This document shows positions 5,497 to 11,816 of a stretch of 23,013 nt of DNA, in pieces. Position 1 is the stretch's first letter. Every line of letters starts with the position of its first letter. The DNA comes from a virus. The stretch covers positions 1 to 23,013 of IMG/VR virus record IMGVR_UViG_3300031586_000022; one strand, given 5' to 3'. The translations under genes and the position numbers were made by a program. The notes beneath the pieces were generated by a model that worked only from the letters and a program-made list of their open reading frames with translations, was not told where the DNA came from and searched no databases.

Positions 5497-6324
5497 TCAG
5501 ACGCGGAGTTTGAGCTTGCCGAGCCACGCGCCGAGGCCCTCGGGGGTTCTACTGTCGGCGGTCGAGGCAATTATGGTGGCGGCGCCGCCGCCGTGGTCCT
5601 TGACGGAACTGGCAATGCCCTTCGTCGCCTCTCTGAAGAATATGAACTTCGCCACCACCGCGATCAAGACGAGGACGATGATCCCCATGACGCCGGTCTT
5701 GATCACTGTCGCGTGGATCGTCACAAAGTAACCTAAGAGGCAGACGACGCCGAATATGCCGGCACCGGTGGCGAGCAATTTGCTCTTGAGCGCAATCAGC
5801 GCGTAGGCGGCCCCTGCGAACGAGGCCAGTCCGACCAGTAGAGCCACGTGCGCAAGGAGTGTGCCGAGCAGTCCGGTCTGTGCCGACTTTCGCAGCTTGG
5901 TGACTTCGCTGACCAACTTCGCAATTACGGGTTCACGAGCGGTGACCTCCCTGTCAACGGCAGTCGTCTCATGGACTGTCAAAGTCACGGCTTCTTTGAG
6001 CTTCGTCGCCAGAGCATGAGTTTTGCGGGCCGCTTTCGCGGCGTCTTCTGCATCATTTGCCTGCGCCTTCATCTTCGTTTTCAAGGCCGGCGGACTTTCG
6101 TTTGTAAGCGCCCGCGTCTCTTCGGCGACCTTCGCCGTCAGTTCGACGGTCTCGGCCGATCGGTTCACGGTCTCGGCGGCGAGGGTGTCGGCGGCCTGCG
6201 CCGCTTCGAGGGCCTTCTCGGTTGCCGGTTTCGGCCCGACTTCCTTGACGACCTGGTCGCAGCCTGCACAGCCGATAACCGCAGCCAAGCAGAACAGCAT
6301 TCCAACCCAGAGCGAGTGTCGCAT
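5497..6324 (-). CDS. Polytopic coiled-coil lipoprotein
   Basis: 275 residues from ATG 6324, selected because GGAGGAGGAGCC precedes it and it gives a proper signal: MRHSLWVGMLFCLAAVIGC with lipobox at Cys19 (a second, CAGC, at Cys22). Residues about 35-150 are Ala/Glu/Lys/Thr-rich and strongly predicted coiled coil. Three hydrophobic segments follow: about 152-178, 183-208 and 211-230. A lipid-anchored N-terminus combined with three C-terminal membrane helices is unusual. It is the last gene of the late block, after a holin-like gene, so it could belong to the lysis set (spanin-like linkage or holin regulation) or to host-envelope alteration. No family recognised. Confidence 0.7.
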   Translation of the reverse strand: MRHSLWVGMLFCLAAVIGCAGCDQVVKEVGPKPATEKALEAAQAADTLAAETVNRSAETVELTAKVAEETRALTNESPPALKTKMKAQANDAEDAAKAARKTHALATKLKEAVTLTVHETTAVDREVTAREPVIAKLVSEVTKLRKSAQTGLLGTLLAHVALLVGLASFAGAAYALIALKSKLLATGAGIFGVVCLLGYFVTIHATVIKTGVMGIIVLVLIAVVAKFIFFREATKGIASSVKDHGGGAATIIASTADSRTPEGLGAWLGKLKLRV

Positions 6325-6469
6325 GGCTCCTCCTCCAGAAAAGGTCACAGTCATTGACCGTCTGCCGGTCGATGCCGAGGTGATGCAGGCACCGGACGCG
6401 ACAGGCATCGTCCGTAAACGTCACGCAGTAGCATTTCGCGCATCTGAGACACAGCTTCTGACCTTTCAT
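6053..6469 (-). CDS. Possible Cys-rich small ORF overlapping the lipoprotein gene
   Basis: From an ATG at 6469 the first ~47 residues (MKGQKLCLRCAKCYCVTF, then CRVRCLHH, ending DCDLFW) show C-x2-C-x2-C-x-C and C-x3-C spacings like small zinc-binding phage proteins. Past 6324 the frame runs into the lipoprotein gene and becomes Arg/Gly-rich shadow sequence without a stop until 6053. Only the first part looks like real protein. The Shine-Dalgarno is weak. It may be a decayed gene that lost its stop, or a true overlapping gene. Confidence 0.25.
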   Translation of the reverse strand: MKGQKLCLRCAKCYCVTFTDDACRVRCLHHLGIDRQTVNDCDLFWRRSHATLALGWNAVLLGCGYRLCRLRPGRQGSRAETGNREGPRSGAGRRHPRRRDREPIGRDRRTDGEGRRRDAGAYKRKSAGLENEDEGAGK

Positions 6470-6485
6470 GGCGCGAGTCCAGTTT

Positions 6486-6581
6486 GCCACAGAGGCACAG
6501 AGGACACAGAGAGAAGAAACAGAGGTGCTTTTGTTAAAAAGAAAAGGCCGTTGTTCTCTGTGCTCTCTGTGCCTCTGTGGC
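6486..6581 (-). repeat. CACAGAG inverted repeat, copy 1
   Basis: 96 bases running from GCCACAGAGGCACAGAG to CTCTGTGCCTCTGTGGC. The outer 17 bases pair perfectly and pairing continues with few mismatches for about 27 bases. The core contains TTGTTAAAAAGAAAA. It lies between the holin-like stop and the lipoprotein gene. Confidence 0.9.
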
Positions 6582-6590
6582 AGAGTTTTT

Positions 6591-6806
6591 CTATCCTCTT
6601 GTCAGCCAGGCGACGGCAAGACCGATGGCCAGCATGCCGAGGCCCGAGATGAGAAAGACGATCGGATAGGGCACCCGCCGAAGGGCTTCCTTCATCACGG
6701 ATTTCAGGTCGGTCTTGATCTCGGCGATGTCGGTCTCGATGCTCTCGATCTTCATCTTGATTCCGGAGTGTTCGGCGCACTGGAACTGTGGCAGTTGTTC
6801 AGACAT
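6591..6806 (-). CDS. Putative holin / XhlA-like membrane protein
   Basis: 71 residues. Residues about 15-46 (IKMKIESIETDIAEIKTDLK...) form an amphipathic coiled coil, and about 48-68 (PIVFLISGLGMLAIGLAVAW) form a single transmembrane helix ending in Arg-Gly. This layout, a helical soluble head followed by one C-terminal membrane helix in about 70 residues, matches XhlA/hemolysin-type holin-associated proteins. GAGGAGAGACC precedes the ATG. It follows the tail genes, where lysis genes often lie, but the endolysin is in the left arm. A structural membrane role cannot be excluded. Confidence 0.55.
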   Translation of the reverse strand: MSEQLPQFQCAEHSGIKMKIESIETDIAEIKTDLKSVMKEALRRVPYPIVFLISGLGMLAIGLAVAWLTRG

Positions 6807-6815
6807 GGTCTCTCC

Positions 6816-7583
6816 TCAATCCTGTGAAATCACGTAGGCACTGACTGCGCTGTCGGCGAGCGTCGGGTTGTAGGTGACAGCGTAAGTGGCGTCGGTCGCG
6901 TCGACCTCGATGTAGAGTTCGAAGCCGTAGATGACCGACAGGGCATCCCATCCGTTCATCGCCTCGACGGCGGCCTGCGCCGGCCACTTGATCAACTCCG
7001 TTGACCACGGCGAATCATCGGTCGAAAGACCGGCGATGAGCGTCCACCACAGTTCATCGCCGAAACTCAGACCGCCATCGGTGACGTAGGCGATGTTCCA
7101 TGTCAGGCCATTGGGCGTCCAGTCGGTGAGCACCGGTCTTATGCAGAAGCGGACGGTGACGTTACCGGGCCAGGCCTCCGTCGGTGCACACGTGATGCTG
7201 AGGGTGTCCTTGTGGTCGAAGGTGAGGTCGCCGATGAGGCGATGAAACGTCGAGCCGAAGTGCGTGTCGCTGTGGACGAAGACGTTGTATTCGACGTCGT
7301 CGTTGTTCTCCAAGAAGAACTGCTGATAGCCCGAGGTGTCGTCCTTCGCGTCCTCCCGCACGGTCGTGTAGTTGTCCTTTGCGCTCGCCACCACGTGATA
7401 GCGTTTCAGCTTCGGGATCCGGGGCAGCAGGGCGTTGAGATTGAGGTGCGTGCCGAAGGTTCCGTCATGCTGCCGAAGGCCCACGAGGTCGCTGCCCGCA
7501 ATGTCGGGAGGCGCCATCGCGCGGTTGAGTTTCGCGGCCGTGAGGCGCTCGCCTTTTCGGAATCTGATCCCGAGCCTGCTCAT
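6816..7583 (-). CDS. Putative tail appendage / virion structural protein
   Basis: 255 residues, beta-rich and Trp/Tyr/Thr-rich (WPGNVTVRFCIRPV, GLTWNIAYVTDGGLSFGDEL), as in receptor-facing or baseplate parts. The first ~55 residues (IRFRKGERLTAAKLNRAMAP ... LNALLPRIP) are repeated in the 59-residue protein encoded just upstream at 7580-7759. The ATG overlaps that gene's stop as ATGA. No family recognised. Position after the tape measure and other tail-tip genes and before the holin suggests it is a distal tail or fibre-like component; no chaperone or glycan-hydrolase motif is seen. Confidence 0.65.
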   Translation of the reverse strand: MSRLGIRFRKGERLTAAKLNRAMAPPDIAGSDLVGLRQHDGTFGTHLNLNALLPRIPKLKRYHVVASAKDNYTTVREDAKDDTSGYQQFFLENNDDVEYNVFVHSDTHFGSTFHRLIGDLTFDHKDTLSITCAPTEAWPGNVTVRFCIRPVLTDWTPNGLTWNIAYVTDGGLSFGDELWWTLIAGLSTDDSPWSTELIKWPAQAAVEAMNGWDALSVIYGFELYIEVDATDATYAVTYNPTLADSAVSAYVISQD

Positions 7584-7759
7584 GTTCTCGGCACCCGTGG
7601 AAGAAGGGAATTGACGCCAATCACAAATCCGAACGCGCGCCCTCGACGGCGCATCCGAGCCGGTGAGCTGGCCGTCATGACCGGCGGCGCCGTCGCGCGG
7701 TTGAGCTTCGCCGCCGAGGGGCGCTGCCCTCTTCTGAATCGAACATCATGCACGCTCAT
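7580..7759 (-). CDS. Small paralogue of the next gene's N-terminus (59 aa)
   Basis: MSVHDVRFRRGQRPSAAKLN ... INSLLPRVP-like, ending LLPRVPRT. It aligns along its whole length with the first ~55 residues of the 255-residue protein downstream: VRFRRGQRPSAAKLNRATAP versus IRFRKGERLTAAKLNRAMAP, and VNSLLPRVP versus LNALLPRIP. Its ATG overlaps the preceding stop (TGATG) and its stop overlaps the next ATG (ATGA), so it is embedded in a coupled chain. It may be a free copy of an assembly or docking module, or the residue of a duplication that truncated a full-length copy. Confidence 0.75.
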   Translation of the reverse strand: MSVHDVRFRRGQRPSAAKLNRATAPPVMTASSPARMRRRGRAFGFVIGVNSLLPRVPRT

Positions 7760-8274
7760 CAGTCCGCGTCCTCGCGCACGGTGACGGTGACGACGAGACC
7801 CTGTCCCTGCGTGCCGGTCGAGCCCGAAACCGCGACGACGGCAAGAAGGGTATCGCCCTGAACCAGACCTGCGCTGTCGATCGTGCCGGGCTCCACCTCG
7901 CAGTCGTTCTGCGTCTGGGAATAGGCAATCGTGCCCGTCAGCACAGTGGCGGGCGTAGGCGTCCCCTCGTCCGCCTTCTGGAGGTCGACGCTGAAGGCCT
8001 TGTCGCCGCCCGAGGGGGCGTCAACACAGACGACCTCGACGGCGACGATCGTTGCGCTCGTGCCGCGCACCGTGTAAATCGGGACGATAGCGGCGGCGAC
8101 GTCGCTGCCGTCCGCCTGGCTGTAGGTCAGGCAGTGCTGGTGCTGGAGCTTGCTCGCGCTCAGTCCGGCGGCCGCCTTCACCGCTGCATCATCCACCGTC
8201 CCGCCCGGGATGGTGAGCGTCTGAACGCTCAGGTTGCCGGCAATGTGGACGTCCTCTCCGATTCTCGTGGCCAT
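7759..8274 (-). CDS. Putative virion structural protein
   Basis: 171 residues, starting MATRIGEDVHIAGNLSVQTL. The N-terminus (LSASKLQHQHCLTYSQADG) is followed by a long beta-rich Ala/Val/Thr domain (TVRGTSATIVAVEVVCVD ... VVTVTVREDAD). It resembles decoration or fibre-base proteins in composition, but I do not recognise the family. The ATG has AAGGAGGAATAACGC upstream, and a CACAGAG repeat lies immediately before that ribosome binding site. The stop overlaps the next start. By position it is a tail-tip or appendage protein. Confidence 0.65.
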   Translation of the reverse strand: MATRIGEDVHIAGNLSVQTLTIPGGTVDDAAVKAAAGLSASKLQHQHCLTYSQADGSDVAAAIVPIYTVRGTSATIVAVEVVCVDAPSGGDKAFSVDLQKADEGTPTPATVLTGTIAYSQTQNDCEVEPGTIDSAGLVQGDTLLAVVAVSGSTGTQGQGLVVTVTVREDAD

Positions 8275-8296
8275 GCGTTATTCCTCCTTCTGGTCC

Positions 8297-8393
8297 GCCA
8301 CAGAGGCACAGAGAGCACAGAGAGAATCAAACAGCGCTGCTTCTGTTAAAAAGAAAAGGCTGTTGTTCTCCGTGTTCTCTGTGTCTCTGTGGC
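8297..8393 (-). repeat. CACAGAG inverted repeat, copy 2
   Basis: 97 bases with the same ends (GCCACAGAGGCACAGAG ... GTGTCTCTGTGGC) and the same core (CTGTTAAAAAGAAAA) as the copies at 6486 and 12512, in the same orientation. It fills the gap between two tail genes. Similarity to copy 3 continues a few bases past the right end (TxATGTTT). Confidence 0.9.
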
Positions 8394-8400
8394 TCATGTT

Positions 8401-9255
8401 TCAACCGATGGTTGGGGTCAGGCGCAGCGCGTTGAAATCGGTCTCCGGATAGACCTCGAATGCGGCGTAGGAAGCGCCAAGCGCTGTGCCTCTGTGTGAC
8501 CTCATTCCGTTCGTCACGCTCACGTCATGCGGGGGTCGGCCGGTCGAGGGGTCGATGTAAATGGCCTCCGCCCCCCAACTGTATCCCGTCACCTTCCCCT
8601 CCTTGTTGAGCACGGCAATGCCCCGTTCGAAGAGGAACTGCTCTTCGTAGCTGATGCCGTTGTTGTCGCTCTCGGAGTTGATCTGGCGGCAGAGCCATTC
8701 GCCCGCCTTCGAGCCGATGACGACGTCCCAGGGCCTGCTGTTGACGTGATCCGCGTAGTCGTCGGCGTCCATCATGGGGAAGATGGAACCGGTGCGCGTG
8801 ATGACGAGAACGCGGCTCGAACGCTGCACCGAGACGATGACCCCCTGGTGATAGGTCGTCTGCGTCGCGCCCTCGGTGTAGGTGACGTTCATCATGTTGC
8901 CGTCCCTGTCGAGGTTCGTTTCGACGTCGCGGGTTGCGGTGCTCATCGAGATGAGGACTCGTGATTCGTCGTCAACGCCGGGGCGCTGGCGGTAGCTGAG
9001 CCGCAATTTGACGACCTTGGGCGCCACCGATAGCGGGCTTATCTCGTCCAGATACAGGTCATCGACCGACGGATGCGCGTCGTCGATCGAGGGCACGGCG
9101 ACGCCGGTGACGGAATCGACGGCCTCGGCGGCGTCAACGAGACGTTTGTGCGCGTCGCCCGTGAGTTCGTAGACGGTGGCAAGGCGTTCGAGTTCCCATC
9201 CGTCGCGTGTCAGGCGGCCTGAGTTTTTGATGTTGTCCAGCTTCACGCGCGCCAT
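8401..9255 (-). CDS. Putative distal tail / baseplate protein
   Basis: 284 residues from ATG 9255 (MARVKLDNIKNSGRLTRDGW). It is mostly beta, with conserved-looking Asp/Arg-rich strands (VVKLRLSYRQRPGVDDE, VLISMSTATRDVETN) and a C-terminal globular part. It begins one base after the tape-measure stop (TGACATG) and so is coupled to it. In siphoviruses the gene after the tape measure is usually the distal tail protein, which is my reading from position; no family motif was recognised. At 284 residues it is the largest tail-tip protein here, with no long fibre or tip protein present. Confidence 0.65.
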   Translation of the reverse strand: MARVKLDNIKNSGRLTRDGWELERLATVYELTGDAHKRLVDAAEAVDSVTGVAVPSIDDAHPSVDDLYLDEISPLSVAPKVVKLRLSYRQRPGVDDESRVLISMSTATRDVETNLDRDGNMMNVTYTEGATQTTYHQGVIVSVQRSSRVLVITRTGSIFPMMDADDYADHVNSRPWDVVIGSKAGEWLCRQINSESDNNGISYEEQFLFERGIAVLNKEGKVTGYSWGAEAIYIDPSTGRPPHDVSVTNGMRSHRGTALGASYAAFEVYPETDFNALRLTPTIG

Positions 9256-9256
9256 G

Positions 9257-10636
9257 TCAGGCGAGCCCCTTCTCACGTCGAATGAGTTTCAGTTCCTCGA
9301 GGATGTCGGTGAGTTTTTCTTTCTGCTGTTCGCTGCTGCGCAGCATGCGGTCGTCGCGTTTCGATGAGGCGAGGCCGCGCGGATCGATGAGGCTGCGCTG
9401 GAAGATTCTGGCCGTGCCCGGGTCGCGGTAACCGCCAGGTGACGTTCTGTCGGCGCCGACCGCGTCGAGGTCCTTGCGGAGCTGAGCGCCGAGGTCCGCG
9501 AGACGCTTGTCGCGCACCGATTGCACGCTCGCTATCTTCTCGGCAGCCTCTTTCGCGACCACTGCCGTTTCCTTCAGCGATCCTGTGAGGGCGTCGTTCT
9601 GAACCTTGACGTGGGCAATCGCGGCGCTCGCGTCGCCGGCCTTGTCCTCGAGGTCGCTGAATGCCTTGTTGATGCCGATGACGGCGCCGGTGGCGATGAC
9701 GGCGCCGGCGGCGAGGGTCGCCCATCCGGCGGGCCCGCTGAAGGCCTGAGAGATGGCCTTGGCGGCGGCGAGCGCCTTATAGGCGGCGACGATGGCGTAG
9801 ATGGCGCCCCGAACGAGCTTGATGACCTTGATGGCAATGGTGAGGCCGATGACCCACTTCGCGATGGTCTTGATGGTCTGGACCGTCCCCTTGTTGAGAT
9901 TGCGAACCCATTCGATGGCGGACTGAAGGCGCTTGACGAACCTGAGAATCGCGGGCACGAGGGCGGCGCCGATGGATTCCTTGATGTCGCCAAGGGTGTT
10001 CTTCAGTTGCTCCATCTGCCCGCGAAACGTGCTGGTCTCCCCCTTGGCGAGGGCGAAGGCCTCGGACCCCATATCGAGGACGGCGTTGAATTTCTCCTGC
10101 TGCGTCATCGTCTGGTCGAGCTTGATACCGTATCGGGCGAGGGTTGCCGTATCGCCGACCGCAGCTCGAGCGACGAGGCGCATGGCGGTGACGGTATCGA
10201 CCTGCATGCGCTTCGAGAGGCCGATCGCGGCCGTCGTGGCCTTCTTGAGGCCCTCCCCCGAGAGCTTTCCGAGCGACGCGCCGAGGGATGCAAGCTCGAG
10301 GACCGCCTCGTCGCCGACGGTCGTCACCTTCTGGATGCCGGCGGCGAAGCGCTGCATATCCTTCATGGTGTCGGCGCCGCCCTTGCCTAAGAGGTCGAGG
10401 GCGTCGGACAGAGACTTCACCGCCGCCTCCTGCCGGCCGTAGGCGCTGACGACGGACTTGATGCCCATGATGATGCCGGCTGCGCCGAGGGCGACGCCGA
10501 ATGTGCCTAACAGCCCGGTGACGCTGCTGACGGCGCCGCCGAAGAGTTTCGTCTTCCTTCGCGCTTTCGCCATGCCGCGCTCGTAATGGCCGGTCGAGGC
10601 CTTCAAATTCACAAGCAATGAAGCGATAGTTGACAT
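9257..10636 (-). CDS. Tail tape measure protein
   Basis: 459 residues. The N-terminus (SLLVNLKASTGHYERGMAKA) is typical of TP901/TMP-type tape measures. Long helical stretches follow, with hydrophobic segments at about 34-60 and 255-335 (WVIGLTIAIKVIKLVRGAIY, WATLAAGAVIATGAVIGINK) and a charged helical C-terminus. It runs down the tail lumen during assembly and sets tail length; at about 1.5 Angstrom per residue it predicts a tail near 70 nm, short for a siphovirus. The ATG overlaps the chaperone T stop (TGATG). Its position directly after a frameshifted chaperone pair is the classic order. Confidence 0.9.
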   Translation of the reverse strand: MSTIASLLVNLKASTGHYERGMAKARRKTKLFGGAVSSVTGLLGTFGVALGAAGIIMGIKSVVSAYGRQEAAVKSLSDALDLLGKGGADTMKDMQRFAAGIQKVTTVGDEAVLELASLGASLGKLSGEGLKKATTAAIGLSKRMQVDTVTAMRLVARAAVGDTATLARYGIKLDQTMTQQEKFNAVLDMGSEAFALAKGETSTFRGQMEQLKNTLGDIKESIGAALVPAILRFVKRLQSAIEWVRNLNKGTVQTIKTIAKWVIGLTIAIKVIKLVRGAIYAIVAAYKALAAAKAISQAFSGPAGWATLAAGAVIATGAVIGINKAFSDLEDKAGDASAAIAHVKVQNDALTGSLKETAVVAKEAAEKIASVQSVRDKRLADLGAQLRKDLDAVGADRTSPGGYRDPGTARIFQRSLIDPRGLASSKRDDRMLRSSEQQKEKLTDILEELKLIRREKGLA

Positions 10637-10962
10637 CAGTCGTCCTTCCTCATCGTCTCGCCGATGCTTTTCAATATAGCTCCCTGCGTCTCGGCCGTCT
10701 GGCCGACCGGTCCCTCGTGCAGGAACGGCATGAAGTCAAGGACGCCCAGCGGCCGGTCGCCTTCGCCGCTCCACGCATTGGCAACGAGTGCCGAGAGCTG
10801 CGCGATTCTCAGGTCGGCGCGCTCATCTCCGAAAGGTTCGAGCGAATCGAAAGCCATCCACTCGCTGATCTCCTCGCTGCTTATTGAATGCAGCAGCTCG
10901 CGGTGCGTTCTACCTAATGCCAGGGCTAATCTGAAGGTGAAGAACCGCCCTGGCCGGCGCCG
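10636..10962 (-). CDS. Tail assembly chaperone, T part (-1 frameshift extension)
   Basis: Reading in the -1 frame from the slippery site at 10962, the frame is open down to the stop at 10636 (108 codons). It encodes RLALALGRTHRELLHSISSE, EISEWMAFDSLEPFGDER and ADLRIAQLSALVANAW, which matches the DUF4035/T-type chaperone: an N-terminal LALALGRT-x-x-ELL motif and the E-x-F/W-G-D/E-E-R-A-D-L-R motif. An internal ATG at 10857 would remove the conserved LALALGRT...ISEWM part, so frameshift fusion to the upstream G protein (total about 228 residues) is the better model. It would coat the tape measure during tail assembly. The stop overlaps the tape-measure ATG. Confidence 0.85.
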   Translation of the reverse strand, partial: RRRPGRFFTFRLALALGRTHRELLHSISSEEISEWMAFDSLEPFGDERADLRIAQLSALVANAWSGEGDRPLGVLDFMPFLHEGPVGQTAETQGAILKSIGETMRKDD

Positions 10963-10968
10963 AAATTT
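10919..10968 (-). promoter_or_regulatory. Programmed -1 ribosomal frameshift signal
   Basis: In the zero frame the codons are GAA AAT TTC, giving the X-XXY-YYZ heptamer A-AAT-TTC at 10968-10962. After a 7-base spacer (GGCGCCG), GCCAGGGC (10954-10947) pairs perfectly with GCCCTGGC (10926-10919) across a 20-base loop. The zero-frame stop TAG (10928-10926) lies at the base of the right arm. The order, slippery site then short spacer then stem-loop just before the stop, is the standard arrangement. Confidence 0.85.
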
Positions 10969-11321
10969 TCGGCCAGCTCCTTCACGTCCTCGGCGGTCAT
11001 GCGGCTCAACCGCCGGGCGACCATGAATATCCTTTGAAGCCCGGCGGCGGACTTCCGACCCAGGGCGGCGATGTCATCGTCGCTGAACATGCGCGCGCCG
11101 TCGGCGTCCACAATCGACCGCGCGCAGAGCTTCGCGCGCATGTTCTCGAGGTCGCTGACGGCCTCCTCGCCCTCGCCCTTGACGATGCTCGCCTCGTAGG
11201 CGTCGCGCTCATCTCCTCTCAGGCTGCGCACGAGAACGGCGCCGTCCCATTCGGGAACCTCGACCTCCTCGGTCACGAGGTCGTCGGCGGCCAGAATCTC
11301 ATCCTGCGTCAACTGCTTCAC
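10926..11321 (-). CDS. Tail assembly chaperone, G part
   Basis: 131 residues with a GTG start at 11321 behind AGGAGGGAGAGAC. VEVPEWDGAVLVRSLRGDER is the typical start of siphovirus tail assembly chaperones (VP-E-W-x-G-x-V-x-V-R-x-L-x-G-x-E-R), and a helical domain follows. It lies between the tail tube and tape measure genes, as lambda gpG does. Its last 11 codons after the slippery site are Gly/Ser-rich and end at TAG 10926; a fraction of ribosomes would instead shift into the T frame at residue 120. The short form binds tape measure in bulk and the long form recruits tube protein, by analogy with lambda. Confidence 0.88.
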   Translation of the reverse strand: MKQLTQDEILAADDLVTEEVEVPEWDGAVLVRSLRGDERDAYEASIVKGEGEEAVSDLENMRAKLCARSIVDADGARMFSDDDIAALGRKSAAGLQRIFMVARRLSRMTAEDVKELAENFGAGQGGSSPSD

Positions 11322-11371
11322 GTCTCTCCCTCCTCTTCACGGATTCAAAGATCCGGGATCCGGATTCCGCT

Positions 11372-11806
11372 TCAACCCTGGTTCGTCCACGTGACGGCGC
11401 CCGTGATTCTGAGTTTTGCGCTGAATCGAATCGCGTCGCGCAATGCCAGGTTCAGCTTGAAGTTCTTGACGTTCGCCGAGAAGTCGAGCTGTTTCTGTCC
11501 CGACCCGCCCGCGAGGTTGATGTAGTAACCCTGGGCGGCGCCCCCGGCGTCGCCGCGCAGGAGTTCCTGCCCGGCCGCCGCCGTGTAGTTGCCCTCGATG
11601 GTGATCTCCCCGCCATCGACGCATCCGGAGTTTATGTCCTCGCTGACGGATGCGGAATCCTGAGAGGTGGCGTCGACGTCCACGTCGGACGCCTCGGGCG
11701 GGTCGATGCTCGTGAGTTCCTCGATGAGGGTTCCGCCCGTCTTCGGCGTGCCGGAGCCGCCGCGATAGAGCTTCGTGCCGAATGCACTCTTTGCGCTCGA
11801 TGGCAT
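11372..11806 (-). CDS. Tail tube (major tail) protein, undecorated paralogue
   Basis: 144 residues. The sequence MPSSAKSAFGTKLYRGG, ELTSIDPPEASDVDVDAT, EDINSGCVDGGEITIEGNY and the C-terminal LDFSANVKNFKLNLALRDAI match the lambda gpV-like/TP901 tube fold (I-D-P-P-E-x-S-D-V-D motif; G-G/H-E-I-x-x-E-G strand). It forms stacked hexameric rings. It is a clear paralogue of the protein encoded immediately upstream (11817-12494), which has the same framework but an extra ~81-85 residue insertion. GAGGAGACTGAC precedes the ATG. It lies ahead of the chaperone pair, as usual for the tube gene. Confidence 0.85.
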   Translation of the reverse strand: MPSSAKSAFGTKLYRGGSGTPKTGGTLIEELTSIDPPEASDVDVDATSQDSASVSEDINSGCVDGGEITIEGNYTAAAGQELLRGDAGGAAQGYYINLAGGSGQKQLDFSANVKNFKLNLALRDAIRFSAKLRITGAVTWTNQG

Positions 11807-11816
11807 GTCAGTCTCC

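Noticed and set aside
8134-8349. Plus-strand ORFs ending HRGTESTE... and similar ones at 6468, 8234, 11775 and 12461
   Set aside because: They are translations of the CACAGAG inverted repeats fused to antisense of structural genes; no ribosome binding sites and no independent coding signal.
9521-10390. 289-codon plus-strand frame antisense to the tape measure
   Set aside because: Antisense shadow rich in Asp, Gly and Leu with no family resemblance and no translation signals.
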